Source: PRO6 sp035565775
GTDB lineage: Bacteria; Pseudomonadota; Alphaproteobacteria; Rhizobiales; Xanthobacteraceae
Direction: 5' to 3'
Assembly: GCA_035565775.1 (NCBI GenBank)
Contig: DATMRW010000005.1
Coordinates: 1-64,000 of the forward strand
Length of the DNA stretch: 64,000 bases
The notes beneath the pieces are model-generated. The model did no database searches. It saw only the letters and a program-made list of their open reading frames with translations, and was not told the DNA's origin. Of this stretch, positions 52,242-59,763 are shown in pieces (within the stretch, counting starts at the first letter, position 1; the number at the start of each line of letters is the position of its first letter). A program made the position numbers and the translations under genes.

Positions 52242-52948
52242 CCACGCCTCACATCGGAGACTTTTGCGGCCCAGGCGATTCGGACGCCCAAAATCGGCTC
52301 TTCCTTCTCTGCATTCGAGAGCAGATCAAAAAGGCCACGAGTGCGGCTACGCGCGACCTTTTTGACAAGGACGCGCTCATCCTCAAGGCCGACGACACAC
52401 AGTTCGCCGATCAGATCGTCCGTGATCGGGCAGCGAACATCATCGTAGGTGACGTGCCATCCTTGGAAAAACTTGCCGAGACTGGTGCCGACAATTCGCA
52501 CCGCAACGGTTTGGTCGGTATCTCGCTCGGTAGGCTCGATAGTCTCAAAATCATTTAAGTTCGACACAGCGTAATAGTGGGCCTCCCCGCCCGCCAGGAC
52601 ATACCCCTTCACCGGGATTTTCCTTTTTGGTTCTGGCTCAATCATTTGAGCGACATCTTCAGAGCGAATATCAGGCTCGTGCCCGATGCTCGCGGCGACG
52701 TCCTCCGACCGCAACTCCTCACCTGGAGCCGCTGCCTCATGGACCTCGCGGCCATCCAGCAGCCAATCCACGGTGACACCGTAGAGTTTAGCGACGATGC
52801 TAAGCTTGTCGTGCTCCGGCTTCGCCTCGCCGCGCTCCCAACCAGACACAGCTTGAGCGGTCACGCCAATGCGCTCCGCAACTGCGGCTTGTGTGAGCTT
52901 CGGCCGAACGGCCCTTCTAGCCTCTCTGAGGCGATCTTTGAATGTCAT
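52238..52948 (-). CDS. Prophage repressor, XRE helix-turn-helix plus S24 (LexA-like) peptidase
   Basis: The CI-type repressor has 236 residues. The N-terminal helix-turn-helix domain (LTQAAVAERIGVTAQAVSGW at 18-37) is followed by a linker with a duplicated motif (RSEDVAASIGHEPD / RSEDVAQMIEPEP, residues 80-107). The C-terminal S24 domain has an Ala119-Gly120 cleavage site (GYVLAGGEAH), Ser156 (VGTSLGKF, with Leu in place of the usual Met) and Lys196 or 197 (VLVKKVARS). RecA-stimulated self-cleavage on DNA damage is therefore expected. The ATG at MTFKDRL was chosen as the domain start. It is divergent from the Cro-like gene across shared operators. Confidence 0.9.
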   Translation of the reverse strand: MTFKDRLREARRAVRPKLTQAAVAERIGVTAQAVSGWERGEAKPEHDKLSIVAKLYGVTVDWLLDGREVHEAAAPGEELRSEDVAASIGHEPDIRSEDVAQMIEPEPKRKIPVKGYVLAGGEAHYYAVSNLNDFETIEPTERDTDQTVAVRIVGTSLGKFFQGWHVTYDDVRCPITDDLIGELCVVGLEDERVLVKKVARSRTRGLFDLLSNAEKEEPILGVRIAWAAKVSDVRRG

Positions 52949-52960
52949 TTCAATAACATA

Positions 52961-53021
52961 AAGCACCTCTTGACTAAGTAAAGAAAGCGGTGCTTGACTT
53001 TGAAACTCAAGCATGGCTTTA
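52961..53021. promoter_or_regulatory. Repressor/Cro operator region with rightward promoter
   Basis: The 82-base gap holds AAGCACC / GGTGCTT arms (52961-52967 and 52989-52995), the palindrome TGCTTGA-N9-TCAAGCA (52991-53013) and the 13-mer AAGCATGGCTTTA (53009-53021). The last two recur at the leftward early promoter. TTGACT at 52994-52999 overlaps the palindrome and could be the -35 of the rightward promoter, with a weak CTTTAT at 53017. Binding there would block the promoter. Confidence 0.65.
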
Positions 53022-53030
53022 TTTTTAGCC

Positions 53031-53240
53031 ATGATGAAAGATCCAGCCATTGAGAAGGCCATTGCGGCCGTTGGAACCGGGAACGAGCTGGCAAGCAGGC
53101 TCGGCGTCACGCCGCAGGCGATTTCCGGATGGCGTCGCGTCCCTCCTACTCGCGTCCTCGCCGTCTCTGAGATCACGGGCATCCCACCTCATGAGCTTCG
53201 TCCTGACATCTACCCCACCCCGAACAAGGAGGCGTCATGA
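53031..53240 (+). CDS. Cro-like helix-turn-helix regulator (YdaS type)
   Basis: A 69-residue single-domain DNA-binding protein: MMKDPAIEKAIAAVGTGNEL then ASRLGVTPQAISGWRRVPPT (the helix-turn-helix, about 21-40) and VLAVSEITGIPPHELRPDIY. This matches the YdaS/Cro family of phage early regulators. It is the first gene rightward from the operators and opposes the repressor. Starts at 53013 or 53034 are alternatives. It overlaps the next small gene by 4 bases. Confidence 0.85.
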   Translation: MMKDPAIEKAIAAVGTGNELASRLGVTPQAISGWRRVPPTRVLAVSEITGIPPHELRPDIYPTPNKEAS

Positions 53241-53398
53241 CCTCCGAAGTCATTTTCAGCATCCAATGGGCGTTCGTCTTCCTTTTCGCGGCGGGCGTGG
53301 CCGTCGGCCTCGCCGCCGAGCGCTGGATGATCAGCATCATGAGCCTTGTCCTCATGCTGATCGTGCTCGGCCATCTCGATCTGAGGTGGATGACATGA
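53237..53398 (+). CDS. Small membrane protein of the early rightward operon
   Basis: A 53-residue protein: MTSEVIFSIQWAFVFLFAAG then VAVGLAAERWMISIMSLVLM and LIVLGHLDLRWMT. Nearly all is hydrophobic, with one or two membrane helices. An AAGGAGG ribosome-binding site precedes the ATG, and starts and stops overlap with both neighbours. Function unknown. Confidence 0.7.
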   Translation: MTSEVIFSIQWAFVFLFAAGVAVGLAAERWMISIMSLVLMLIVLGHLDLRWMT

Positions 53399-53709
53399 CG
53401 ATCATCCCCCCGAGCCCATTCCTATCCGCTCCGGCGGATGTGCCGGCCGCTGCGATCGACAGCCCCCCATGCCCCTCGATCGCGGCGGCCGATGCCACAA
53501 CGTTCGATGCGATGTGCTCGCTGCTCGCGGAGATCGGCGGGGAGCCGTCGACGGCGGTATCTGTATTCGGACCAGGCAACATCCTGAGCAAAATGGAAGC
53601 CGCATTGGCCAGTGCAGTTGCCGATCTGAACGCCGAGCTGCGTTCGCTTCCCGCTTTCCTTCGTAATCCTTCGCCCGCGTATCTTTCTTGCGTCGGGAGG
53701 AAGAAATGA
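53395..53709 (+). CDS. Phage hypothetical protein
   Basis: A 104-residue Ala/Pro-rich protein (MTIIPPSPFLSAPADVPAAA) with a helical centre (TFDAMCSLLAEIGG, then NILSKMEAALASAVADLNAE). It overlaps both neighbours by 4 bases. No family recognised. Confidence 0.55.
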   Translation: MTIIPPSPFLSAPADVPAAAIDSPPCPSIAAADATTFDAMCSLLAEIGGEPSTAVSVFGPGNILSKMEAALASAVADLNAELRSLPAFLRNPSPAYLSCVGRKK

Positions 53710-54326
53710 GCGGGCCGGCCCTGCAATACAATCGGCACCGGCCCGCTCTCCGCGCGGAGGCCATGTTTCACGTGGAGCGCCTTCTATCCCGATTGGCCGG
53801 CACGGCGCGGGAATGCGGCGACAATGTCCCGACCGTGCCGGCGTCGGTCCGGGGGCGTGGACCGATCGAGGATTTCCTTCACGACGTCACCCAGCACAAG
53901 CCAGCAATCTTCTTCAGCCTCAATCGCCGCATCCTCGCCAAAGGTCGCGATGGGGATGATGTCACCAGGCATGGCCAAGCACTCCGTTCAGTCACGCGAA
54001 ACGTGACACGGAGTGATTTGCAGATGCGCAACCGGAGTTTGATTTCGGCGCAAATCTTGGCCGAAGCAAAAACGTGGGCGGAAGAGCTCACGGCAATGGA
54101 AATTCGGGGTCCAAACGACCTCGAGGATGCGTGGCGCCGGCTCGAACATCGCTACGGCATCCCCTACTCGACCTTCTGGTCTCTCAAGTATCGCAAGGGC
54201 CTGAAGGACATTTGGGCGTCGTTGCACTTCATGTTGCGCGTAGCGATCGACGCCGAGCGCGCCACCAGGGCGCGTCAATTCACCCACCAAGAAGCCATTC
54301 AAGAAATCGTTCACCGGCATCGGTGA
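53706..54326 (+). CDS. Phage hypothetical protein
   Basis: A 206-residue protein, or a shorter one from an internal start. The C-terminal 100 residues are the best-conserved looking part: LISAQILAEAKTWAEELTAM, LEDAWRRLEHRYGIPYSTFW then SLKYRKGLKDIW, a pattern common in rhizobial prophages. The N-terminal part (MSGPALQYNRHRPALRAEAM) has mixed, Arg-rich composition. A parS-like sequence lies inside the gene. Possible DNA-binding role given the Arg/Lys content, not shown. Confidence 0.6.
   Translation: MSGPALQYNRHRPALRAEAMFHVERLLSRLAGTARECGDNVPTVPASVRGRGPIEDFLHDVTQHKPAIFFSLNRRILAKGRDGDDVTRHGQALRSVTRNVTRSDLQMRNRSLISAQILAEAKTWAEELTAMEIRGPNDLEDAWRRLEHRYGIPYSTFWSLKYRKGLKDIWASLHFMLRVAIDAERATRARQFTHQEAIQEIVHRHR
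53764..53779. promoter_or_regulatory. parS-like sequence
   Basis: TGTTTCACGTGGAGCG matches the ParB-binding consensus TGTTNCACGTGNAACA at 14 of the 16 positions, with the CACGTG core intact. It lies inside a prophage gene, where it also encodes Met-Phe-His-Val-Glu. It may be chance. Confidence 0.3.
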
Positions 54327-54350
54327 CGAACAACTATCCGCGGGGGCGGA

Positions 54351-54563
54351 ATGACTAAACGACCGAATATAGCGAAGTTCCGGCCATACCATGAAAGGTC
54401 GGACTCGCGGCCGCTGCATGTGCAGCTTGGCATAGCGACCTGTGTCTACCGAATGCCGGTTCTGGCCGCTCTCGCCCACGACAACAACGCATTCGACCCG
54501 ATCAACCGCGTTGGTCCCAACAACCACCTGTTCCGCGCCAGCATCACGCTCGCGCGCATTTAG
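54351..54563 (+). CDS. Small phage hypothetical protein
   Basis: A 70-residue protein (MTKRPNIAKFRPYHERSDSR, then LHVQLGIATCVYRMPVLAAL). It is the only open frame that fills this gap between neighbours in the rightward operon. No motif seen, so coding status is likely but not certain. Confidence 0.45.
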   Translation: MTKRPNIAKFRPYHERSDSRPLHVQLGIATCVYRMPVLAALAHDNNAFDPINRVGPNNHLFRASITLARI

Positions 54564-54589
54564 TCGCGTCTCATCACAAGGAGGACAGC

Positions 54590-54925
54590 ATGTCCGCACG
54601 CTTGATCCGTCGCCTGACGGAAGTTCTTGGCCTCGTCGATCCTAAATTTGAAGAGGACTGCAACGACGCCATCCACGAGATCGTCTCGGAGCTTGAAAAC
54701 CTTCCTTCGGAGAAGGGCAAGGCCACCATGACGATCACCCTCGACTTCGACTTCGAGAAGGGCCTGTTCAACATCATTCCCTCGCTCAAGACGAAGTTGC
54801 CGGAGGGCAAGCGCTACGGGCGCACGCCGTTCTGGAGCCACGAGGGTGCTCTTTCCACCCAGCATCCCAAGCAGATCGACATGTTCGGTCCGCGATCGAT
54901 TGAAAACGAAGCCGCGCGCGGCTGA
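54590..54925 (+). CDS. Phage hypothetical protein
   Basis: A 111-residue protein: MSARLIRRLTEVLGLVDPKF, helix EDCNDAIHEIVSELENL, strand MTITLDFDFEKGLFNIIPSL and a tail with HPKQIDMFG. AAGGAGG precedes the ATG. It stands immediately before the DUF2303 gene. In phages of this type such a small protein often accompanies DUF2303, but its role is unknown. Confidence 0.7.
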   Translation: MSARLIRRLTEVLGLVDPKFEEDCNDAIHEIVSELENLPSEKGKATMTITLDFDFEKGLFNIIPSLKTKLPEGKRYGRTPFWSHEGALSTQHPKQIDMFGPRSIENEAARG

Positions 54926-54939
54926 ACAAGGAGCTATGA

Positions 54940-55857
54940 ATGTCTGAAAATCTGAACGGTGCAGCGATCGAGCAGATCGCCACGCTTGCGAAGTCCGCCG
55001 TAGGGTTCCAGGTGGTGAAGGTCGATCACGACGACAACACGCTGGCGCCGACCGTGCTGCTTGGCTTCGACCCCCGCGGAGACGGTAATGGGCTGGTCGA
55101 TCTGCGCCCGATGCTCGAACGCTGGCGCGTTGCGCCCGAGCGCTGCATTGGAACGGCCACCGTCACCACACTGCAAAGCTTCATCGACCTCGTGAACCGG
55201 CACAAGTCGGAGGACTCCGTCGTCTTTGCGAAGACCGCATGGCCGGGCCCGGCACTCACCGCGGTTATCGACTATCACGGCCTCGACCACGTCCCGGCCT
55301 TCGCCAAGCACCGCGTCCAATACGCCTTCCCGATCACGGACGAGTTCAAAGCTTGGGCCGATCAGGACGGCAAGCCGATGAGCCAGACGGAGTTTGCAGC
55401 CTTCATCGAAGAGCACGCGCCGGAGCTGGCGAGCCCGATGCCGGAAGAAGTGTCCGAGTTTGGTGAAGGCGGCTTGTTCAAGACCGCAATCGCCACCCCG
55501 GCCAAGCTGATCGAGCTTTCGCGGGGTCTGGAGATCAACGTCGGCGCCAAGGTCAAGAATGCGCAGACGCTGCAATCGGGCGAAGGCGAAATCATCTTCG
55601 TCGAGGAACATCTGAACGCCAAGGGCGAAAAGCTCACGGTCCCTGGCCTCTTCATGGTGGCGCTGCCGGCATTCGTCGACGGCGGCCCCGTCCGCATCCC
55701 TGCGCGTCTCCGGTACCGCGTGCGCGAGGGCTCTGTGGTCTGGTTCTATCAGCTCTTCCGCTGGAAGCAGTATCTCCGCGACCGCGTCGTCGCTGATCTC
55801 GAGATCGTGCAGGCCGAGACCGTCCTGCCTGTCTACGAAGGCACCCCCGAGAGCTGA
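54940..55857 (+). CDS. DUF2303 family phage protein
   Basis: A 305-residue protein with the DUF2303 pattern: AIEQIATLAKSAVGFQVVKV at the start, VTTLQSFIDLVNRHKSEDSV, ALTAVIDYHGLDHVPAFAKH, RVQYAFPITDEFKAWADQDG, MSQTEFAAFIEEHAPELASP and a C-terminal strand-rich part (IPARLRYRVREGSVVWFYQL). DUF2303 proteins are common in early regions of temperate phages and seem linked to DNA metabolism, function unproven. AGGAG precedes the ATG. Confidence 0.88.
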   Translation: MSENLNGAAIEQIATLAKSAVGFQVVKVDHDDNTLAPTVLLGFDPRGDGNGLVDLRPMLERWRVAPERCIGTATVTTLQSFIDLVNRHKSEDSVVFAKTAWPGPALTAVIDYHGLDHVPAFAKHRVQYAFPITDEFKAWADQDGKPMSQTEFAAFIEEHAPELASPMPEEVSEFGEGGLFKTAIATPAKLIELSRGLEINVGAKVKNAQTLQSGEGEIIFVEEHLNAKGEKLTVPGLFMVALPAFVDGGPVRIPARLRYRVREGSVVWFYQLFRWKQYLRDRVVADLEIVQAETVLPVYEGTPES

Positions 55858-55860
55858 TCA

Positions 55861-56163
55861 GTGGACGACCTTTTCTCCTACGCGGCGAAGCAAGCGCCGG
55901 ACAGCGTCGCGCCGGAGGGTATCCCCTCCGACGTGGCCGCGCTGTTCGAGCGCCTGGCGCTGGAGATTTGGAGGAAAGGTCGCCGCCGGTTCTCGGCCGA
56001 CGCGATCCTGCACCGGATCCGATGGGAATTCACCGTCGAGCAGGACGGCGAATGGAAATGCAACAACAACCACACCTCGCAGCTCGCCCGCTGGGTCATG
56101 GCCAAGCATCCGCACATGAAGGGCTTCTTCGAGACACGCGAACGGAAAAAGGTGGCGGCATGA
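55861..56163 (+). CDS. Phage hypothetical protein
   Basis: A 100-residue protein starting with GTG: MDDLFSYAAKQAPDSVAPEG, helix VAALFERLALEIWRKGRRRF, then ADAILHRIRWEFTVEQDGEW and NNHTSQLARWVMAKHPHMKG. It resembles small phage proteins that precede methyltransferase genes; a helical DNA-binding type is possible. It overlaps the MT-A70 start (ATGA). Confidence 0.65.
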   Translation: MDDLFSYAAKQAPDSVAPEGIPSDVAALFERLALEIWRKGRRRFSADAILHRIRWEFTVEQDGEWKCNNNHTSQLARWVMAKHPHMKGFFETRERKKVAA

Positions 56164-56756
56164 GTGTCTTTGCCGGCTTGCCGCAGGGGCACTATCGCGC
56201 GATTAGCGCCGATCCGCCGTGGCACTTCAAATCGAACAGCCGATCCAACCCCGGCCGCAACGCTCTGCGCCACTACGACTGCATGTCGCTCGACGAAATC
56301 GCGGCACTGCCTGTCCGCTCCCTTGCCGCGCCTGATTGCGCGCTATGGCTCTGGATCACCGGGCCAATGATGGTGGCCGGCGCGCATCTGACCATCTTCC
56401 GTGCTTGGGGGTTCAAGCCTTCCGGCATGGGCTTCGTCTGGGTCAAGCTCAACCCGAAGGCGTCACGGCTGTTTTTCGTCAAGCAGGACCTAGCCATGGG
56501 CGGCGGCTTCACCACGCGCAAGAACGCCGAGTTCTGCCTGATCGGCAAGAAGGGGCGCAGCGTGCGCCGCTGCGCCAACGTCCACGAGATCATCATCGAC
56601 CCGCGCCGGGAGCACTCGCGCAAGCCCGAGGACTTCTACGACCGCGTCGAGCAGTACACCGCCGGCCCCTATCTCGATCTGTTCTCCCGCGAGGCGCGCC
56701 CAGGCTGGGACAATTGGGGCAACGAAGCCACGAAGTTCAACGAGGCCGCCGAATGA
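56160..56756 (+). CDS. MT-A70 family adenine methyltransferase
   Basis: A 198-residue SAM-dependent N6-adenine methyltransferase of the MT-A70 class. The catalytic DPPW is at 18-21. Other landmarks are HYDCMSLDEIAALPV (about 40-54), ALWLWITGPMMVAGAHLTIF, GMGFVWVKLNP and the C-terminal HSRKPEDFYDRVEQYTAGPY then LDLFSREARPGWDNWGNEA. The target is expected to be DNA, protecting the phage from restriction or regulating its genes. No cognate nuclease is adjacent. It overlaps genes at both ends by 4 bases. Confidence 0.92.
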   Translation: MSVFAGLPQGHYRAISADPPWHFKSNSRSNPGRNALRHYDCMSLDEIAALPVRSLAAPDCALWLWITGPMMVAGAHLTIFRAWGFKPSGMGFVWVKLNPKASRLFFVKQDLAMGGGFTTRKNAEFCLIGKKGRSVRRCANVHEIIIDPRREHSRKPEDFYDRVEQYTAGPYLDLFSREARPGWDNWGNEATKFNEAAE

Positions 56757-56959
56757 TCCCGATCAAGCTCGCTCGCCCGAACGAAATCCCGCTGCTCGCC
56801 GCGGCCGGGTACCGGTCCCGTGGTCAGAGCCGCCATTGCCCCTCGTTCGTCGTGATGTGCCTCGACGGCGTTGAGCCGCCCGTCGGCGCCGTCCAGCCCG
56901 ACGATGAGGAAACCTACGTCCTCAATGCTGTTGCAGCCCTCGATGGAGATCCACGATGA
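56753..56959 (+). CDS. Small phage hypothetical protein
   Basis: A 68-residue protein (MIPIKLARPNEIPLLAAAGY, then VVMCLDGVEPPVGAVQPDDE). It starts inside the stop of the MT-A70 gene and its own stop overlaps the next start, an arrangement seen through this operon. No motif recognised. Confidence 0.55.
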   Translation: MIPIKLARPNEIPLLAAAGYRSRGQSRHCPSFVVMCLDGVEPPVGAVQPDDEETYVLNAVAALDGDPR

Positions 56960-57198
56960 CGACGCCCCAGAACGTTTCGCGACAACCCACGGAACCCGAA
57001 CATGCGGTCGCCGCAGACATTGCGCAGCGGATGGTGGGCGTCATTCCCGACGGCACTGATCCTGACGTCCTGCTCGGCGCGACCTCGCTGATCACGCAGT
57101 ACCTGTTCTCGAAGATCGTCAAAGCCGAATTCCGGCTCGAAGCGTTCGACTCCTACGCCGAGCATTGCCGCAACGTCCTCAAGAGGTCCCTGACATGA
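56956..57198 (+). CDS. Phage hypothetical protein
   Basis: An 80-residue helical protein: MTTPQNVSRQPTEPEHAVAA, then IAQRMVGVIPDGTDPDVLLG and FSKIVKAEFRLEAFDSYAEH. Overlaps both neighbours by 4 bases. Function unknown. Confidence 0.6.
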   Translation: MTTPQNVSRQPTEPEHAVAADIAQRMVGVIPDGTDPDVLLGATSLITQYLFSKIVKAEFRLEAFDSYAEHCRNVLKRSLT

Positions 57199-57419
57199 GG
57201 AAAATGGTCGAAGTCCACTGCCGCGGCGAAGAGCTGCCCGGCGGATCGTTCAAGGTCGTGATCGAGGTCACCAATCTGTCGCGGGTTGAAGCGATTGCGG
57301 TCGCCGATGCGGTCCACCCGCAATTGCTCGATGGCGTCGTCGAGGCTTTGAAAGCAGCCCCGGGCGTTGAAACCGCTGAGAGGGTCCCCGTCGGGCCGAG
57401 CACGGAGACGCGGCAGTGA
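57195..57419 (+). CDS. Small phage hypothetical protein
   Basis: A 74-residue protein of mixed strands and a helix (GSFKVVIEVTNLSRVEAIAV, then ADAVHPQLLDGVVEALKAAP). It ends in a GTG-overlapping stop with the next gene. No family recognised. Confidence 0.6.
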   Translation: MRKMVEVHCRGEELPGGSFKVVIEVTNLSRVEAIAVADAVHPQLLDGVVEALKAAPGVETAERVPVGPSTETRQ

Positions 57420-58039
57420 TCGGCATCCAGACCTTCGGCAATACGCCCGTGCCCTACACCGTCGCCTGGACGGGCGAGGAACGGTTCTTCGTCGAGCGGT
57501 GCCCGTACGCCCGCGCCATGGCCATCTGTCAGGAGGTCGCGCCGGGCCAAGGGAAGCCCACGTTTGGGAAGCCGCATATGCAGCGTCAGCGTGAAACGAT
57601 CGCCAAGGGCCTCTGCGATCTCTGTGGCAAGCCCCTGAAGAGCCGGACGAAGGTTTCCCTGTCCCACGCGCGGACCAACATGCACGGCGCCGAGGGCCCC
57701 TGTGTGATGCAGGTGGAGCCTTTGCTGCACCGGGACTGCGCCGCCATCTGCATGCGATACTGCCCTTCGCTGCGCCGTGACGTAGCCGCCGGCACCCTCA
57801 TGGTGCGTCAAGTCACCCGGTACAGGGTCCAGTTCGCCATCATCGGCCCTGAGCACGTTGGCCTCTATGTCCCGGGATACATCGCCAAGCCCTCTGACAG
57901 GATCACAGGCCACGCGAAGGTGGAGCTGATCCGTTGGAAGGACCGCAGCGCCGAATGGCTCCTTGATCCGGCTGTGAAGCACGAAAACCCGCATGGAATG
58001 TCGCCTTCTGGCTGCACAGCGCAGCGCGACCATTTGTGA
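57416..58039 (+). CDS. Phage protein with a zinc-binding Cys/His cluster
   Basis: A 207-residue protein starting at GTG. The central part carries paired ligands: CDLCGKPL (about 67-74), then SHARTNMHGAEGPCVM, HRDCAAICMRYCPSL. That is a CxxC followed by Cys/His pairs, so one or two structural zinc sites are likely. The N-terminus has GNTPVPYTVAWTGEERFFVE, the C-terminus KVELIRWKDRSAEWLL. It could be a nucleic-acid-binding protein. Family not recognised. Confidence 0.65.
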   Translation: MIGIQTFGNTPVPYTVAWTGEERFFVERCPYARAMAICQEVAPGQGKPTFGKPHMQRQRETIAKGLCDLCGKPLKSRTKVSLSHARTNMHGAEGPCVMQVEPLLHRDCAAICMRYCPSLRRDVAAGTLMVRQVTRYRVQFAIIGPEHVGLYVPGYIAKPSDRITGHAKVELIRWKDRSAEWLLDPAVKHENPHGMSPSGCTAQRDHL

Positions 58040-58096
58040 AGCGGCTTTTGCGGCGCAGCGAACCGCTTGTGAAGTTGAATTCGATTGGACTGTGAA
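58035..58096 (+). repeat. TGTGAA repeats upstream of the DUF1376 gene
   Basis: TGTGAA occurs at 58035, 58068 and 58091, and again at 60830 and 60842 in a second gap. AAGCGG / CCGCTT arms lie between the first two copies. Such spacing before a probable replication gene could mark protein-binding iterons, but the copies are short. Confidence 0.3.
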
Positions 58097-58936
58097 ATGA
58101 GCCGACCTTGGTTCCCCTTCTATGTTGGAGACTACGTCAAGGACACCGCGCGCCTGACGACGGAGGCTCATGGGGCGTACCTGCTCTTGATGCTGGACTA
58201 CTGGACCAGAGGGGCACCGCCGGACAACGACGAGGTGCTGGCGACGATCACGAAGCTCCCCGTGAAGACCTGGCGCACGAAGGTCCGCCCGCTCCTGCTC
58301 GACTTCTTCAGCGTCGAGGACGGCAAATGGACCCATCGCCGGATCGAGGAAGAGATCGCGCGCTCTCAGGAGGTCGCGACGTCGAACAGCGAGAAGGCGC
58401 GCCAAGCAGCGCAGAAACGATGGGCCAAGAATAAGCCCAAGGAGAGCCCGGCGGATGCTCCAAGCATAAGCCAAGAACTGCCCCAGAATGCACAGTCACA
58501 GTCACAGTCACCTATTGTTGCTGTTGATGATGCGCATGCGCCTGCGCGCGGGCCGTCGAAGTCGACGTTCAAGCCCGAGCATTTCGACCTCACCGAGCGG
58601 ATCTTGGAGGCGCAGCGTCTCACCATGGACGACTTGCAGGCCGTTGGGACGACCTACTTCGCCCAGAAGTGGATCGATCAGGGCTGGCAGCCGGATGTGA
58701 TCCTCGCGACGATCCAGCGCGTCATGAGCAAGCGCAACAGCGCGCCGAACACGCCGAAATACTTTGAGCAGGCCATTGCGGACGCTCACGCCGAGCTGGC
58801 GCGCCCATTGCCGGTCGGCACCGTGCGCAGCGGCAGCGGGCCGCCTCGCCGTCAGTCGATCGCAGAACTCGCCATCGAGATGGAACGCGACCTCAACCAG
58901 AGGGGAAGCCATGAGCAACTTACCTACGACGAATAG
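58097..58936 (+). CDS. DUF1376 domain phage replication-associated protein
   Basis: A 279-residue protein. The N-terminal DUF1376 domain starts PWFPFYVGDYVKDTARLTTE and continues with AHGAYLLLMLDYWTRGAPPD and KLPVKTWRTKVRPLLLDFF (about 1-100). DUF1376 proteins occupy the replication-initiator (O-like) slot of many alphaproteobacterial phages. A helix with RQAAQKRWAKNK and a Pro/Gln-rich linker leads to a C-terminal domain (LQAVGTTYFAQKWIDQGWQP then AEIERDLNQR-like tail). The next gene overlaps its end by 26 bases. Confidence 0.85.
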   Translation: MSRPWFPFYVGDYVKDTARLTTEAHGAYLLLMLDYWTRGAPPDNDEVLATITKLPVKTWRTKVRPLLLDFFSVEDGKWTHRRIEEEIARSQEVATSNSEKARQAAQKRWAKNKPKESPADAPSISQELPQNAQSQSQSPIVAVDDAHAPARGPSKSTFKPEHFDLTERILEAQRLTMDDLQAVGTTYFAQKWIDQGWQPDVILATIQRVMSKRNSAPNTPKYFEQAIADAHAELARPLPVGTVRSGSGPPRRQSIAELAIEMERDLNQRGSHEQLTYDE

Positions 58937-59699
58937 CCCACTCGCCGCCGATCTGATCGTCGCGGATACGCTTTCCCGGCATCACCGCAAAATTCAGTGG
59001 GCAGGCAACAGCCCGACCATCGCCCATGCCGTGCCGGCCGCAGACCGCAACGCCCTGACAGGCCGCCTCACGGTCCTGCGCAAGGCCCTGATGCCCATGA
59101 ACGCCATGAGCGACCGGCAGCGGATCGGAACGGCGCTGATGAAGCTGCTGGCCGGCTACACCAACACGGCGGGCATCACCAACCCGAAGGCGACCATCAC
59201 CGCCTACATCGCCAAACTGGACGAGCTGCCCGCCTGGGCGATCGAGGCGGCCATCAACGACATTGAGCGGGGCCGCGTCGAGGGGCTGTCCCCGGACTTC
59301 CCGCCGAGCGCCGCCCGGATCTTCCAGGTGGCAGAAACCAAGCTCGCCGACGTCGTGCGCGAAAAGGGCATGGTCGAGCAGGTCCTCTCGGCGCGCGTGG
59401 TCGAGCAACTGCCGCTGCGCGACCCTGACGAGGTCCAGCGCATCGCCGCGAGCATGCGAGCGATGGCGGAAGAGTTCAAAGCGCAGGTCGCCGGCGACAA
59501 GGAAGAGGCCGACCAGAAGCAGAAGGAGCTTTCGCGCCGGACGATCGAGGCCAACGATCAACGCATCCTCGCGGAGTATCGGATGCGCGGCCTCGAGCCC
59601 GCGATGTTCAACGGGCGGCCGGTCTCGCTTTCACTGGCGCGCATCACCGGCGCCGAGATCTATCCGGCGAGCCAATACCGGGAGGCCGTGGGCCAGTAG
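58911..59699 (+). CDS. Phage protein, probable replication partner
   Basis: A 262-residue mostly helical protein: IAHAVPAADRNALTGRLTVL, RIGTALMKLLAGYTNTAGIT, TAYIAKLDELPAWAIEAAIN and GLSPDFPPSAARIFQVAETK. The pattern, with a phage replication-loader layout and place directly after DUF1376, suggests the helicase-loader (P-like) slot, but no Walker motif is present. A coiled-coil stretch with Lys/Glu (DKEEADQKQKELSRR) lies near 200-220. It starts with overlap inside DUF1376, so translation is coupled. Confidence 0.65.
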   Translation: MSNLPTTNSPLAADLIVADTLSRHHRKIQWAGNSPTIAHAVPAADRNALTGRLTVLRKALMPMNAMSDRQRIGTALMKLLAGYTNTAGITNPKATITAYIAKLDELPAWAIEAAINDIERGRVEGLSPDFPPSAARIFQVAETKLADVVREKGMVEQVLSARVVEQLPLRDPDEVQRIAASMRAMAEEFKAQVAGDKEEADQKQKELSRRTIEANDQRILAEYRMRGLEPAMFNGRPVSLSLARITGAEIYPASQYREAVGQ

Positions 59700-59763
59700 A
59701 GAGCGCGTCGTCGAGCGGGCGAACTGTTTTCAAACCTGATCCGGGGGCGGAGAAGGCGAAAGG

